64,000 bases of DNA from Ectorhizobium quercum (GCF_026552795.1 NZ_JANFPI010000002.1:496001-560000); one strand, 5' to 3'. Positions 38,518 through 48,916 are shown, counted from the stretch's first letter. Translations and numbers: made by a program. The notes: generated by a model not told the origin, from the letters alone.

Positions 38518-38722
38518 CTTGCGTCGGCCGGCAGCGGATGAAATGCACGGTTCTTCTTGACGTCCGGGGGCGAATGTGGCCTAAGCCTTGCCCGAATGGA
38601 AGGCCGTTTCCGCGGCGGGCCACGCCTTCTCGTGCCCGGCCTTTTCCACCCGAAATCGCCCCGAATGCCCGTCGCCCGCACGGGTGAGACATCGGGATAT
38701 GGATCATGGATCGAGAATTCGA

Positions 38723-40177
38723 ATGAGCACTTCCGGCGTTCGCGTCCGCATTGCCCCCTCCCCGACCGGCGAGCCGCATGTCGGCACGGCCTATATCGCC
38801 CTGTTCAACTACCTGTTTGCCAAAAAGCACGGTGGCACCTTCATCCTGCGCATCGAGGATACCGACGCCACGCGCTCGACGCCGGAATTCGAGCAGAAGG
38901 TTCTGGAAGCGCTGAAATGGTGCGGCCTGGAATGGTCGGAAGGTCCGGATGTCGGCGGCCCGCACGGTCCGTACCGCCAGTCCGACCGCAAGGCCATGTA
39001 CTGGCCCTATGCGCAGGAACTGCTCGACAAGGGCCACGCCTTCCGCTGCTTCTGCACGCCGGAGCGGCTGGATGAGATGCGCGAGGCGCAGCGCGCCGCC
39101 GGCAAGCCGCCGGGCTATGACGGCCATTGCCTCAACCTCAAGGCCGAGGAAGTGGAAGCCCGCGTCGCCGCCGGCGAACCCTCCGTCGTGCGCATGAAGA
39201 TCCCCACGGAAGGCTCGTGCGATTTCCATGACGGCGTCTACGGCGATGTGTCGATCCCGTGGGAATCCGTCGACATGCAGGTCCTGATCAAGGCCGACGG
39301 CATGCCGACCTATCACATGGCCAACGTCATCGACGACCATCTGATGCAGATCACCCACGTCGCGCGCGGCGAGGAATGGCTGGCCTCCGTGCCGAAGCAC
39401 ATCCTGCTCTACCGCTACTTCGGCTGGCAGGAACCGGTGTTCATGCACCTGTCGCTGATGCGCAACGCCGACAAGTCGAAGCTTTCCAAACGCAAGAACC
39501 CGACCTCGATCTCCTATTATTCGGCGCTCGGCTACCTGCCGGAAGCGCTGATGAACTTCCTCGGCCTGTTCTTCATCCAGATCGCCGAGGGCGAGGAAAT
39601 GCTGACGATGGACGAACTTGCCGAAAAGTTCGACCCGGACAATCTTTCCAAGGCCGGCGCGATCTTCGACATCCAGAAGCTCGACTGGCTGAACGGCCGC
39701 TGGCTGCGCGAGAAGCTGAGCCCGGAGGAATTCCTGGCCCGCATCGTCGGCTGGGCCTCCGAGAACGACCGCCTGACGGAAGGCCTGAAACTGGCCCAGA
39801 GCCGCATTTCCAAGCTCGGCGAGCTGCCGCAGCTCGCCGGCTTCCTGCTGGCGAGCGACGTGGGCGTGAAACCGGAAAGCTTCGCGGGCCTGAAAACCTC
39901 GCCGGCAGAGACGCTGGAAATCCTCCAGACGGTTTCCGCCGATCTTGAAAAGATCCTCGAATGGAACGTCGAGACCATCGAGGCGGAACTGCGCGCCATT
40001 TCCGACCGTCTCGGCAAGAAGCTGCGCGTCGTCACGCCGCCGCTCTTCATCGCCGTGTCGGGCGCGTCGCGCTCGCTGCCGCTGTTCGACTCGATGGCGC
40101 TGCTCGGCCGCTCCGTGGTGCGCCAGCGCCTGAAGGTGGCCACCGCCGCGGCCGCTACGCTCGCCGGCGCGAACTGA
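38723..40177 (+). CDS. gltX: Glutamyl-tRNA synthetase
   Basis: Class I synthetase that charges tRNA-Glu (in alphaproteobacteria often also tRNA-Gln for later amidation), 484 residues. The HIGH-type motif is APSPTGEPHVGTAY and the KMSKS-type motif is DKSKLSKRKNP. It also has LRIEDTDATRS and the Cys-containing FRCFCTPERL region of the zinc-like insertion. ATG 38723 is chosen because the residue run directly after it (RVRIAPSPTGEP) is the normal N-terminus; the open frame upstream has no homology. Confidence 0.96.
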   Translation: MSTSGVRVRIAPSPTGEPHVGTAYIALFNYLFAKKHGGTFILRIEDTDATRSTPEFEQKVLEALKWCGLEWSEGPDVGGPHGPYRQSDRKAMYWPYAQELLDKGHAFRCFCTPERLDEMREAQRAAGKPPGYDGHCLNLKAEEVEARVAAGEPSVVRMKIPTEGSCDFHDGVYGDVSIPWESVDMQVLIKADGMPTYHMANVIDDHLMQITHVARGEEWLASVPKHILLYRYFGWQEPVFMHLSLMRNADKSKLSKRKNPTSISYYSALGYLPEALMNFLGLFFIQIAEGEEMLTMDELAEKFDPDNLSKAGAIFDIQKLDWLNGRWLREKLSPEEFLARIVGWASENDRLTEGLKLAQSRISKLGELPQLAGFLLASDVGVKPESFAGLKTSPAETLEILQTVSADLEKILEWNVETIEAELRAISDRLGKKLRVVTPPLFIAVSGASRSLPLFDSMALLGRSVVRQRLKVATAAAATLAGAN

Positions 40178-40200
40178 CAACCGGATAGGGAAAGACAAAG

Positions 40201-41694
40201 ATGACCGAAAAGACTGAAAGCCCCCTGTCGTCCGACGCCTCGGAAGTCCGCGCCCAGAAGCTGAAGATCCTGCGCGACAAGATCGGCGACGTCTATCCCG
40301 CCCACTTCCACCGCACGGCGACGAATGCGGAACTGGCCGAAAAATATGCCGATCTCGCACCCGACACCGAAACGCAGGACGAGGTGACGGTGGCCGGCCG
40401 CGTCTATTCCGCGCGCAATTCCGGCATGTTCATCGACCTGCGCGACGCCTCCGGCAAGATCCAGATCTTCAGCCACAAGGACACGACGCCGGAAGAGGCC
40501 CGCGAGCTTCTGCCGCTGATCGACCTCGGCGACATCATCGGCGTCACCGGCAAGGTGCGCCGCACCAAGCGCGGCGAGCTGACGATCAACGCCGAAAAGA
40601 TCACCATGCTGACGAAGACGCTGCTGCCCATGCCGGAGAAATGGCATGGCGTTTCCGACGTGGAAATCCGCTATCGCAAGCGTCACCTCGACATCATGAC
40701 GAACGAGGAATCGAAGCTCCGCTTCCTCCAGCGCTCGAAGATCGTTTCCGGCGTGCGCCGCTTCATGGAAGGCGAAGGCTTCCTCGAAGTGGAAACCCCG
40801 ATGCTCCAGACGGTCTATGGCGGCGCCACCGCAGATCCGTTCAAGACCTATCACAACACTCTGAAGATGGATATGTACCTGCGCATCGCGCCGGAACTGT
40901 TCCTGAAGCGCACGCTGGTGTCCGGCCTCACCGACAAGGTGTTCGAGATTAACCGCAACTTCCGCAACGAAGGCGTTTCCACCCGGCACAACCCCGAATT
41001 CACCATGATGGAGTGCTATTGGGCCTATGCCGACTACGAGGACATCATGGGCCTCGTGGAACGCCTGCTCGAAAGCCTAGCGCTTGCGCTCCACGGCACG
41101 ACGGACGTGACCTTCGGCGACAAGACGCTCTCCTTCAAGGGACCGTTCAGGCGCGTTCCGATGCCCGATGCGGTGAAGGAAGCGACCGGCATCGACTTCC
41201 TCGCGATCAAGACCGACGAGGAAGCCCGCGCGGCTGCGAAGGCCGCCGGCTTCGCGGTGGAAAAGGACTGGACCTGGGGCGAATGCCTGGCCTTCATCTT
41301 CGAGGAAAAGGTGGAAGCCACGCTGATCCAGCCGAGCCACGTCACCCATTTCCCGAAGGACATCTCGCCCTTCGCCAAGGAGGTGCCGGGCGAGCCGCGC
41401 CTCGTGGAACGCTTCGAAAGCTATTGCAACGCCTGGGAAATCGCCAACGCCTTTTCCGAACTCAACGACCCCGAGGAGCAGCGCCGCCGCATGGTGGAAC
41501 AGCTCGAACAGGCCCATGCCCGCGGCGAGAAGGACAAGCAGCTCGACGACGAGTTCCTCGACGCCATCGACCAGGGCATGCCGCCCGCCGGCGGCCTCGG
41601 CGTCGGCATCGACCGCCTGATCATGCTGCTGACCAACGCCCCGTCGATCCGCGACGTCATCCTCTTCCCGGCCCGCCGAAACAAGGCGGACTGA
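40201..41694 (+). CDS. lysS: Lysyl-tRNA synthetase, class II
   Basis: Class II synthetase of 497 residues with an N-terminal OB-fold anticodon domain (EVTVAGRVYSARNSGMFIDL) and catalytic motifs 1-3 (FLEVETPMLQ, FRNEGVSTRHNPEFT and GGLGVGIDRLIMLL). It follows gltX by 23 bp in the same direction, so the two are probably one transcript. Confidence 0.96.
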   Translation: MTEKTESPLSSDASEVRAQKLKILRDKIGDVYPAHFHRTATNAELAEKYADLAPDTETQDEVTVAGRVYSARNSGMFIDLRDASGKIQIFSHKDTTPEEARELLPLIDLGDIIGVTGKVRRTKRGELTINAEKITMLTKTLLPMPEKWHGVSDVEIRYRKRHLDIMTNEESKLRFLQRSKIVSGVRRFMEGEGFLEVETPMLQTVYGGATADPFKTYHNTLKMDMYLRIAPELFLKRTLVSGLTDKVFEINRNFRNEGVSTRHNPEFTMMECYWAYADYEDIMGLVERLLESLALALHGTTDVTFGDKTLSFKGPFRRVPMPDAVKEATGIDFLAIKTDEEARAAAKAAGFAVEKDWTWGECLAFIFEEKVEATLIQPSHVTHFPKDISPFAKEVPGEPRLVERFESYCNAWEIANAFSELNDPEEQRRRMVEQLEQAHARGEKDKQLDDEFLDAIDQGMPPAGGLGVGIDRLIMLLTNAPSIRDVILFPARRNKAD

Positions 41695-41737
41695 GGCTCA
41701 TCCGAGGCGAGAAGGCGAGGGCTTGCCACCGCCTCAA

Positions 41738-41854
41738 ACTGCTGACAAAGAACGCATCGCTCTCTTTCGTCATGGTCGGGCTTGACCCGACCATCCACCG
41801 CGGCGCCTACGGCATGGAGCCTTGGGGCTCGAGCCCGAGGGTTACGAAGGAGAG
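41738..41854. repeat. Palindromic intergenic repeat, copy 2 (RIME-like)
   Basis: Closely resembles 29389-29506 in the same orientation, including the left lead CTGCTGACAA and the central ATGGTCGGGCTTGACC. The right arm is less perfect (TTACGAAGGAGAG). It lies 44 bp after lysS. Confidence 0.85.
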
Positions 41855-41917
41855 GGTTTGCAAAAATACTGAGGCGGAGGCTCGGCCCCCCGCCCTCTTC
41901 TTTCGAAGCACCGGCAA

Positions 41918-42640
41918 TCAGTGGATCGGCACGTTTCCGGCGAAGGCGTGCTCGCTGACGGCTGCGGTGCCGTGACCGCTGGCGGGCGCATCGAGGCTCG
42001 ATGTTTCGCCATGCCCGGTGACGGGGGCCGTTACGGCCGGGACATCGCCCTTCGGCCCGCCCGCCGGGTTGCCGCAAAGGTCACGGGTCGTAATGGAGGC
42101 GGCAAGCGCCTTCACGTCCTCTTCCAGCATGTCCACCCGCTGGCCATAGAACAGCCCGTCAGGTCCTGCGGTTCCGTCGACGAAACGCGCCGAAAACGCC
42201 GAAGCGTCCGCATCCCTCGGAAATCGTGCCGGGTTGGAGATCAGCATCACATTCGCGCCGATGGCGCGGCCGCGAAGCTCTGCGCGCATGGTCGGCCCCT
42301 TGGTGTCCAGTACCGCGACCTGAACCAGATCGGGCTTTTCGTTGTCCCGAATGGCCAGCGCCACGCGCATGGCCGTGCGGGCGCGATCCGGGCCATTGGT
42401 GCCGTCGACGGAAATATATTTCCTAATCCACAGACGGCCGGCCTCGTGAATGACCTCGGTCTGCACGTCGAGGCAGGCCACACCGTTCGGGTGAACGGCC
42501 CGCGCTTCCTCGTAGGCCGTCACCTTGTCGGCGAAGATATAGAGAACGGCCCCGCCGCTGGCGCCCAGCAGGAGCAGGACGCCGGTCGTGATCAGGACGG
42601 CCTTCTTCGAAAAACGGATCTTCTTCAAAAGCCCCTTCAT
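41918..42640 (-). CDS. Membrane-anchored hypothetical protein
   Basis: Not recognised. The 240-residue product has a short basic N-terminus and one helix (AVLITTGVLLLLGASGGAVL), then a domain facing the periplasm with GVACLDVQTEVIHEAGRLWI and RTAMRVALAIRDNEKPDLVQ, ending in a low-complexity Gly/Ala/Thr/His tail. ATG 42640, preceded by GGAG, is preferred to a GTG three codons upstream. Pattern and length resemble uncharacterised rhizobial proteins, but no function can be given. Confidence 0.75.
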   Translation of the reverse strand: MKGLLKKIRFSKKAVLITTGVLLLLGASGGAVLYIFADKVTAYEEARAVHPNGVACLDVQTEVIHEAGRLWIRKYISVDGTNGPDRARTAMRVALAIRDNEKPDLVQVAVLDTKGPTMRAELRGRAIGANVMLISNPARFPRDADASAFSARFVDGTAGPDGLFYGQRVDMLEEDVKALAASITTRDLCGNPAGGPKGDVPAVTAPVTGHGETSSLDAPASGHGTAAVSEHAFAGNVPIH

Positions 42641-42781
42641 GCCGAGCACTCCGGCATAGCCAACTCCCCGTTACGCAAAACAGAGTCCAGAATGTCCGAA
42701 ACCCATTGAGGAATGCTTAAGCCGACCGGACGGCGTTTGCAGAGGCCGCCTGCCGCGACGCCGCGCCTTTCCGCCACCCTT

Positions 42782-42854
42782 ATTGCAAATAATTCGCAAT
42801 AGCGTTGACAGCGCGCAGGAAATACCCAATTCTTAATGGTGAATTGTTTGCAAC
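42782..42854 (+). promoter_or_regulatory. sitABCD promoter region with two Mur/Fur-like boxes
   Basis: Box 1 at 42782-42800 is a 19-bp near-palindrome (ATTGCAAATAATTCGCAAT). Box 2 at 42841-42854 (GAATTGTTTGCAAC) matches the complement of box 1 at 12 of 14 positions. TTGACA at 42805-42810 lies between them; the -10 is unclear. Rhizobial sit operons are known to be repressed by Mur with manganese at two sites of this kind. Confidence 0.7.
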
Positions 42855-42872
42855 ACAGATTGTCCTGCCCCG

Positions 42873-43763
42873 ATGCTCATCAAGTCCGCACTGACGCTTC
42901 TCGCCTTCGCCGCCCTCGTCGCCGCCTCGCCGGCGGCGGCGAAGGACAGGCCCAAGGTCGTGACGACCTTCACGGTCATCGCCGACATGGCCCGCAACGT
43001 CGCAGGCGACCTGGCAACGGTGGAAAGCATCACGAGGCCGGGCGCGGAAATCCATGACTACCAACCGACGCCGCGCGACATCATGCGCGCCCGTGACGCC
43101 GACCTCGTCCTGCGCAACGGTTTGAACCTCGAAAGCTGGTTCGAGAAATTCCTCGTCAATCTGGGCGACGTGCCGAGCGTCACCGTTTCCGAGGGCGTCG
43201 TTCCGATCGCCATCGGCGGCGGCGCCTATGACGGCAAGCCCAACCCGCATGCCTGGATGTCGCCGGATTCGGCGCTGATCTACGTCGCCAACATCGAGAA
43301 GGCGCTGGCATCCCTCGACCCCGACAACGCCGCGGCCTACGCCGCCAATGCCGCCGCCTATTCCGAGAAGATAAGGGAGGCCCTCGAACCCGCCCGCGAA
43401 CGGATCGCCGCGCTTCCGCCCGAGCGCCGCTGGCTGGTGACGAGCGAGGGCGCCTTTTCCTATCTCGCCCGCGATTTCGGCCTCCGGGAGCTTTATCTCT
43501 GGCCGGTGAACGCCGACCAGCAGGGCACGCCGCAGCAGGTGCGCCACGTCATCGACACGATCCGCGCCGAAAAGATCGGCACCGTCTTTTCGGAAAGCAC
43601 GATCTCGCCGGAGCCCGCAAAGGAAATTGCCCGCGAGACCGGCGCGTATTACGGCGGCGTCCTCTACGTGGATTCGCTCAGCGATCCGGACGGTCCCGTT
43701 CCCACCTATCTCGACCTTCTGGGCGTGACCGCCGCCACCATCGCGGAGGGCCTGGCCCGATGA
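42873..43763 (+). CDS. sitA: Mn/Fe ABC transporter binding protein SitA
   Basis: Periplasmic cluster A-I metal-binding protein of 296 residues with a Sec leader ending near SPAAA. The ligand set reads His61 ([10 protein letters not shown]), His126 (NPHAWM), Glu192 (SEGAF) and Asp267 (LYVDSLSD). This His/His/Glu/Asp set is typical of manganese or iron rather than zinc proteins. There is no His-rich loop. It is the first gene of a four-gene operon with overlapping ends, downstream of Mur-like boxes. Confidence 0.93.
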   Translation: MLIKSALTLLAFAALVAASPAAAKDRPKVVTTFTVIADMARNVAGDLATVESITRPGAEIHDYQPTPRDIMRARDADLVLRNGLNLESWFEKFLVNLGDVPSVTVSEGVVPIAIGGGAYDGKPNPHAWMSPDSALIYVANIEKALASLDPDNAAAYAANAAAYSEKIREALEPARERIAALPPERRWLVTSEGAFSYLARDFGLRELYLWPVNADQQGTPQQVRHVIDTIRAEKIGTVFSESTISPEPAKEIARETGAYYGGVLYVDSLSDPDGPVPTYLDLLGVTAATIAEGLAR

Positions 43764-44659
43764 TGATGATGGGAAAGCGCCGCGGCTCCGGCATCATCGT
43801 GGAGAACGTGACCGTCACCTACCGCAACGGCCACACCGCCCTGCGCAATGCCAGCTTCACCATGCCGCGCGGCTCGATCGCGGCGCTGATCGGCGTCAAC
43901 GGCGCGGGAAAATCGACCCTGTTCAAGGCAATCATGGGCTTTCTGCCGCTTGCGTCCGGCACCATCTCCATTCTTGACATGCCGGCCAAAAAGGCGCTCG
44001 CCCGCAACCTCGTCGCCTATGTGCCGCAGGCGGAGGAAGTGGACTGGAACTTCCCGATCCTCGTCGAGGACGTGGTGATGATGGGCCGCTACGGCCACAT
44101 GAATTTCCTGCGCATCCCCTCGCGCCGCGACCGCAGGATCGTCGACGAAGCCCTCGCCCGCGTCAACATGAGCGATTTCCGCACGCGCCAGATCGGCGAG
44201 CTTTCCGGCGGCCAGAAGAAGCGCGTCTTCCTCGCCCGCGCGCTGGCACAGGAAAGTGCCGTCATCCTGCTCGACGAGCCCTTCACCGGCGTGGACCTGA
44301 CGACGGAGGAGCAGATCGTCGACCTTCTCGGCGAGCTGCGCCGCGAAGGCAAGGTCATGCTGGTTTCCACCCACGATCTCGGCAGCGTGCCGCATTTCTG
44401 CGATTACTCGGTTTTCGTGAAGGGCACGGTGATCGCCTTCGGGCCGACCGAAACCACCTTCACGGAAGCCAATCTGGAAGCGGCGTTCGGCGGCGCGCTG
44501 CGGCACTTCGTTCTCGGCGGCCAGGAGTTGCACGACGACGAGGACCCGCGCCGCGTGAAGGTCATCACCGACGACGAGCGCCCCTTCGTGCTCTACGGCG
44601 GCGAACGGTTGAAGGCGAAGACGGAAGAAAAGGACAAGGGCGATGGAAACGCTTCTTGA
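43760..44659 (+). CDS. sitB: Mn/Fe ABC transporter ATPase SitB
   Basis: ATPase of 299 residues: Walker [10 protein letters not shown], signature [15 protein letters not shown], Walker [13 protein letters not shown], and switch His in STHDLG. The start overlaps the sitA stop and has several ATG choices in a row (ATGATGATG), so the first residues are uncertain. The charged C-terminal tail extends beyond the ATPase core. Confidence 0.94.
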   Translation: MMMMGKRRGSGIIVENVTVTYRNGHTALRNASFTMPRGSIAALIGVNGAGKSTLFKAIMGFLPLASGTISILDMPAKKALARNLVAYVPQAEEVDWNFPILVEDVVMMGRYGHMNFLRIPSRRDRRIVDEALARVNMSDFRTRQIGELSGGQKKRVFLARALAQESAVILLDEPFTGVDLTTEEQIVDLLGELRREGKVMLVSTHDLGSVPHFCDYSVFVKGTVIAFGPTETTFTEANLEAAFGGALRHFVLGGQELHDDEDPRRVKVITDDERPFVLYGGERLKAKTEEKDKGDGNAS

Positions 44660-45503
44660 GCCCTTCGCCTATGGCTACATGGTGAACGCCATGTCCGTCA
44701 GCGCGCTGACCGGCGCGGTCTGCGGCTTTCTCTCGGCCTATCTCATGCTGAAGGGCTGGTCGCTGATCGGCGACGCGCTGTCCCACTCCATCGTGCCCGG
44801 CGTCGCCGGCGCCTATATGCTCGGCCTGCCGCTGGCCCTCGGCGCCTTCGCCTCGGGCGGCCTCGCCGCCGCCTTCATGCTTTACCTGTCCAGCCGCACG
44901 AAATTGAAGGAGGATGCCATCATCGGCATGATCTTCACCTCCTTCTTCGGCCTCGGCCTGTTCATGATCTCCGTCTCGCCGGTGTCGATCAGCATCCAGA
45001 CCATCGTCATGGGCAATGTGCTGGCCATCTCGCCGGGCGATACGCTCCAGCTCGTCGTCATCGGCGCCGTCAGCCTGCTGGTCCTGACGCTGAAGTGGAA
45101 GGACCTGATGGCGGTCTTCTTCGACGAAACCCACGCCCGCTCCATCGGCCTGAGGCCGGATGCCATGAAGGTGCTGTTCTTTACCCTGCTGTCCGCATCG
45201 ACCGTCGCGGCCATGCAGACGGTCGGAGCCTTCCTCGTGGTCGCGATGGTGGTGACGCCGGGCGCGACGGCCTATCTGCTGACCGACCGTTTCGGCCGCC
45301 TGATAGGACTGTCGCTCCTCATCGGCGCCGTCACCAGCTTCGCCGGAGCCTATCTCAGCTTCTTCCTCGACGGTGCGACGGGCGGCGTCATCGTGGTGAT
45401 GCAGACGCTGCTGTTCCTCCTAGCCTTCGTCTTCGCCCCCCGCCACGGAATGCTGGCAAGCCGCGCCCGGGCGAAAGCCGGCGGCAAAAGCGAGGCCGCA
45501 TGA
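44643..45503 (+). CDS. sitC: Mn/Fe ABC transporter permease SitC
   Basis: ABC-3 family permease of 286 residues with about eight hydrophobic segments. Family blocks are [20 protein letters not shown] and [20 protein letters not shown]. It overlaps sitB by 17 bp and sitD by four bases. Confidence 0.93.
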   Translation: METLLEPFAYGYMVNAMSVSALTGAVCGFLSAYLMLKGWSLIGDALSHSIVPGVAGAYMLGLPLALGAFASGGLAAAFMLYLSSRTKLKEDAIIGMIFTSFFGLGLFMISVSPVSISIQTIVMGNVLAISPGDTLQLVVIGAVSLLVLTLKWKDLMAVFFDETHARSIGLRPDAMKVLFFTLLSASTVAAMQTVGAFLVVAMVVTPGATAYLLTDRFGRLIGLSLLIGAVTSFAGAYLSFFLDGATGGVIVVMQTLLFLLAFVFAPRHGMLASRARAKAGGKSEAA

Positions 45504-46351
45504 GCGAGACCCTCTCCCTGCTTCTCCTGCCGTTGCAGGTGGATTTCATGCGCAACGCCTTCATCGTCACGATGGCGATTGCCCTGCCGATGGCGCTCCT
45601 GTCCTGCTATCTGGTGCTGAAGGGCTGGTCGCTGATGGGAGACGCGGTTTCCCATGCCGTGCTGCCGGGCGTGGTGCTTGCCTATGCCGCCGGCCTGCCG
45701 CTGTCGCTCGGCGCCTTCGCGGCCGGCATGGTCTGCGCACTGTCGGCGGGTTTCATCAGGAGCAACAGCCGTGTGAAGGAGGATACCGTGCTCGGCATCG
45801 TCTTCTCCGGCATGTTCGGCCTCGGCATCGTCCTGATCGTCAAGGTGCCGAGCGACGTGCATCTGACCCATATCCTGTTCGGCGACATGCTGGGCATCGC
45901 TCCCGCCGACATGACGGAAGCGCTGGCGATCGCCGCCGCCGCCACGGTGTTCCTGCTCGTGCTGCGCAAGGACCTGATGGTGCACGCCTTCGATCCGCAC
46001 CACGCCCATGCCATAGGCCTTCGGGTCGGCCTGCTGCATTACGGCCTTCTGACGGTGCTTTCGCTGACCGTCGTCGGGGCGCTGGCCGCCGTCGGCATCA
46101 TTCTGGCCATCGCGCTGCTCGTCGCGCCGGGCGCAATCGCCTTCCTCGTCGCGCGCACCTTCCGCGGCATGCTGCTGATCGCCGCGGGCGCCACCCTGTC
46201 GGCCGTGTTTACCGGCATCTATCTCAGCTTCTTCATCGACAGCGCCCCCGCCCCGACCATCGTCCTCGTCATGAGCGGCCTGTTCGTTCTGGCCTTCATC
46301 CGCAGCCGCATCGTGGCGCATCGCGCGGCGAAGCGGCTGGCGGCAAGCTGA
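45500..46351 (+). CDS. sitD: Mn/Fe ABC transporter permease SitD
   Basis: Second ABC-3 permease, 283 residues, similar in layout to SitC (LVLKGWSLMGDAVSHAVLPG, AAVGIILAIALLVAPGAIAF), so the pair probably forms a heterodimer. The ATG overlaps the sitC stop; the long frame open upstream to 45095 is an overlap artefact inside sitC. Confidence 0.93.
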   Translation: MSETLSLLLLPLQVDFMRNAFIVTMAIALPMALLSCYLVLKGWSLMGDAVSHAVLPGVVLAYAAGLPLSLGAFAAGMVCALSAGFIRSNSRVKEDTVLGIVFSGMFGLGIVLIVKVPSDVHLTHILFGDMLGIAPADMTEALAIAAAATVFLLVLRKDLMVHAFDPHHAHAIGLRVGLLHYGLLTVLSLTVVGALAAVGIILAIALLVAPGAIAFLVARTFRGMLLIAAGATLSAVFTGIYLSFFIDSAPAPTIVLVMSGLFVLAFIRSRIVAHRAAKRLAAS

Positions 46352-46361
46352 GCCTCTGCCC

Positions 46362-47006
46362 TCATATCAGGCTCACGCCCGCATTGACGGCGAGCGCGAG
46401 AATGGTGGTGTTGAAGAGGAACGACAAGATGGCGTGGAAGAACACCAGCCGCCGCATCGGCAGCGAAGAGACCATCACGTCCGCGGTCTGCGCCGCAACG
46501 CCGATGGTGAAGGAAAAATAGGCAAAGTCCCAGTATTCCGGCACGGCATGCTCTTCGGGAAAGATCAGGCCGGCGCCAGCGCCATCGCCGGAATAGAAGC
46601 GGTGGGCGTAATGCAGCGTGAACAGGGTGTGCAGGAACGCCCACGACAGGAGAACCGTCGTCATGGCGAGCGCCGCGCCCAGCAGCTTTTCGTGCGGCGG
46701 GCTTTCCTGTGCGCCCAACAGTTCGAAACCGATGCCGGCGATGCTGGCAAGCGCGGCCACCACCGAAAGGACGAGAATGACGGAATCGGAAAAATCCAGG
46801 TCCGCCGCCCGCCGCCGCAGGCCGTCGAGATCGACGGTAATCATCCTGTACCAGGCGACCGCCAGATAGACGAGCGCCGAAAGGTTCCAGACGATCAGCG
46901 CATTGGTCGCGCTCCAGCCGGCCGAAAGCAGGGCGATGCCGGCGATGACGCTGGTCAGCAGCGCCATCGCCATGCTCGGATGCCGTCTGACGAAAACGGG
47001 AAGCAT
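46362..47006 (-). CDS. DUF1345 membrane protein
   Basis: Inner-membrane protein of 214 residues with five hydrophobic segments and the DUF1345 blocks WNLSALVYLAVAWYRM, HTLFTLHYAHRFYSG and FPEEHAVPEYWDFAYFSFTI. The function is unknown. It is convergent with sitD (10-bp gap) and 11 bp downstream of tal, so it may share the tal transcript. Confidence 0.88.
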   Translation of the reverse strand: MLPVFVRRHPSMAMALLTSVIAGIALLSAGWSATNALIVWNLSALVYLAVAWYRMITVDLDGLRRRAADLDFSDSVILVLSVVAALASIAGIGFELLGAQESPPHEKLLGAALAMTTVLLSWAFLHTLFTLHYAHRFYSGDGAGAGLIFPEEHAVPEYWDFAYFSFTIGVAAQTADVMVSSLPMRRLVFFHAILSFLFNTTILALAVNAGVSLI

Positions 47007-47017
47007 GGCGGGCCGGG

Positions 47018-47974
47018 TCAGGCGGAAAGCGCCTCCTTCACCTTGCCGCGCAGCGTACCCAAGTCCTTGGCGAAGGAACGGATGCCCTCGGCCAGCTTTT
47101 CGGTCGCCATCGCGTCCTCGTTAAGCGCCCAGCGGAACGCTTTTTCGTCGAGCGAAACGAGCGGCTCCGGCGTCACCGTTTCCGGCGAAAGGGCCCGCAC
47201 CAGCGGTCCCGTATCCTTGTCGAGTTCCTCCAGCAGCGCCGGTGAGATGGTCAGGCGGTCGCAGCCGGCCAGCGCCTCGATCTCGCCGGCATTGCGGAAG
47301 GATGCACCCATCACGACGGTCTCGATGCCGTTCGCCTTGTAGTAATTGTAGATCGAGCGCACCGAAACGACGCCCGGATCGGTTTCCGCCGTATAGGTCT
47401 CGCCGGTCGATTTCTTGTACCAGTCGAGAATACGGCCGACGAAGGGCGAGATGAGGAACGCGCCGGCCTCGGCGCAGGCAATGGCCTGGGCCTTGGAGAA
47501 GAGCAGCGTCAGATTGCAGTCGATTCCTTCCTTCTGGAGGACTTCCGCGGCACGGATGCCCTCCCAGGTGGAGGCAAGCTTGATCAGGATATGCTCGCGG
47601 CCGATCCCGCGCGCCTGATAGGCGGCGATGATGTCGCGCGCCTTGGCGACGGACGCCGCCGTATCGAAGGAAAGATCGGCATCGACCTCGGTCGAGACCC
47701 GGCCCGGCACGAGCGCCGCCAGCGCCGCCCCGACGGAAATGGCCAGACGGTCGGCAACGGCGGCGGCCACCGCATCGGCGGAACCGCCCTGGCTCCTGCC
47801 CCACTTCACCGCTTCGGCGAAAGCGTCGTCGAAGGCCGGCGTCGACAGCGCCTTGAGGACGATGGTGGGGTTGGTGGTGCAATCCACCGGCTTCAGGCGG
47901 GCGACGGCTTCGATATCGCCGGTGTCGGCGACGACGGTCGTGATCGCGCGGAGCTGGTCGAGCTTGGATGTCAT
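47018..47974 (-). CDS. tal: Transaldolase
   Basis: Transfers dihydroxyacetone units in the non-oxidative pentose phosphate pathway. It has 318 residues, the TalB-type length. The Schiff-base Lys is K132 in [12 protein letters not shown], with [21 protein letters not shown] and the [18 protein letters not shown] strand. Asp16/17-region acid residues are present. Confidence 0.95.
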   Translation of the reverse strand: MTSKLDQLRAITTVVADTGDIEAVARLKPVDCTTNPTIVLKALSTPAFDDAFAEAVKWGRSQGGSADAVAAAVADRLAISVGAALAALVPGRVSTEVDADLSFDTAASVAKARDIIAAYQARGIGREHILIKLASTWEGIRAAEVLQKEGIDCNLTLLFSKAQAIACAEAGAFLISPFVGRILDWYKKSTGETYTAETDPGVVSVRSIYNYYKANGIETVVMGASFRNAGEIEALAGCDRLTISPALLEELDKDTGPLVRALSPETVTPEPLVSLDEKAFRWALNEDAMATEKLAEGIRSFAKDLGTLRGKVKEALSA

Positions 47975-48034
47975 GGGGACTTACCTCGGTTCTCGGTATT
48001 CAGACGCCGACTATCGCCATCCACCCGGCTGCCG

Positions 48035-48916
48035 TCAAGAAATTTGGGCCGCCTCCCAGCCCAGCATGGCCCGCTTGCGCGTCAGCCCCCAGTGATAGCC
48101 GGTCAGGGCGCCGCTCTTTCCAAGGGCGCGGTGGCAGGGCACGACGAAGGAGATCGGATTGCGACCGACGGCCGCCCCCACCGCGCGGCTCGCACTCGGC
48201 TGGCCGATATCGTGGGCGAGGTCGGAATAGGTCACGGCCCTGCCAAGCGGGATCTTCAGGAGGCTCTCCCACACCCGGACCTGAAAATCCGTGCCGATGA
48301 GCACCACGCGCAACGGCTGTTCGCCGGACCATTTTTCCGGATCGAAGATACGCGACGCGTAAGGGGCGGTTGCGGCACTGTCCTCGACATAACGCGCGTT
48401 CGGCCAGCGCCCTGCCATATCCTCGAAACAGGGTTTCTCCTCGCCGGCATCGGCGAAGGCGAGCCCCGCCAGTCCGCGCTCGGTGATCATCACCAGCGCC
48501 AGGCCGAAGGGCGAGGGATGGAAGCCGTAGCGGATCGTCAGTCCCTCGCCCCGCGCCTTCCATTCGCCGGGCGACATCGCCTCATGGGTGACGAACAGGT
48601 CGTGCAGGCGGCCGGGGCCGGACAGCCCCACTTCCAGCGCCGTTTCGAGCAGCGGCAGGCGCTCCTGCCCCAGGAGACGCTTGGCATGATCGAGCGTCAC
48701 GGCCTGAAGAAAGGCTTTCGGCGAAAGGCCGGCCCAGCGGGTGAAAACCTTCTGCAACTGCGTCGGCGATTGTCCGAGCCGCGCGGCGATGGTTTCCAGC
48801 GACGGCTGGTCGCGGTAATCGTTGGTGATCGTCTCGATCACCCGGCGCACGGTCTCGTAGTCACCGCCGTCCGGCGTGATGTCGGTCAAGGATGCGGCAT
48901 TGACAAGCATCGTCAT
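48035..48916 (-). CDS. Ada-like protein: AraC HTH plus O6-alkylguanine-DNA alkyltransferase
   Basis: DNA repair protein and possible regulator of 293 residues. The N-terminal half is an AraC-type HTH (SLETIAARLGQSPTQLQKVF, AFLQAVTLDHAKRLL). The C-terminal half is a methyltransferase domain with the acceptor Cys C261 in VVPCHRALG and the helix SASRAVGAAVGRNPISF. The Ada N-terminal zinc domain with Cys38 is absent, so the phosphotriester-triggered switch is missing. AAGGGAGA precedes ATG 48916. The very long open frame upstream overlaps nth and cysZ and is not coding. Confidence 0.92.
   Translation of the reverse strand: MTMLVNAASLTDITPDGGDYETVRRVIETITNDYRDQPSLETIAARLGQSPTQLQKVFTRWAGLSPKAFLQAVTLDHAKRLLGQERLPLLETALEVGLSGPGRLHDLFVTHEAMSPGEWKARGEGLTIRYGFHPSPFGLALVMITERGLAGLAFADAGEEKPCFEDMAGRWPNARYVEDSAATAPYASRIFDPEKWSGEQPLRVVLIGTDFQVRVWESLLKIPLGRAVTYSDLAHDIGQPSASRAVGAAVGRNPISFVVPCHRALGKSGALTGYHWGLTRKRAMLGWEAAQIS

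Noticed and set aside
37613..40360. A 915-codon minus-strand open frame
   Set aside because: Antisense to terC and gltX, with repetitive Arg/Asp/Val composition and no domain.
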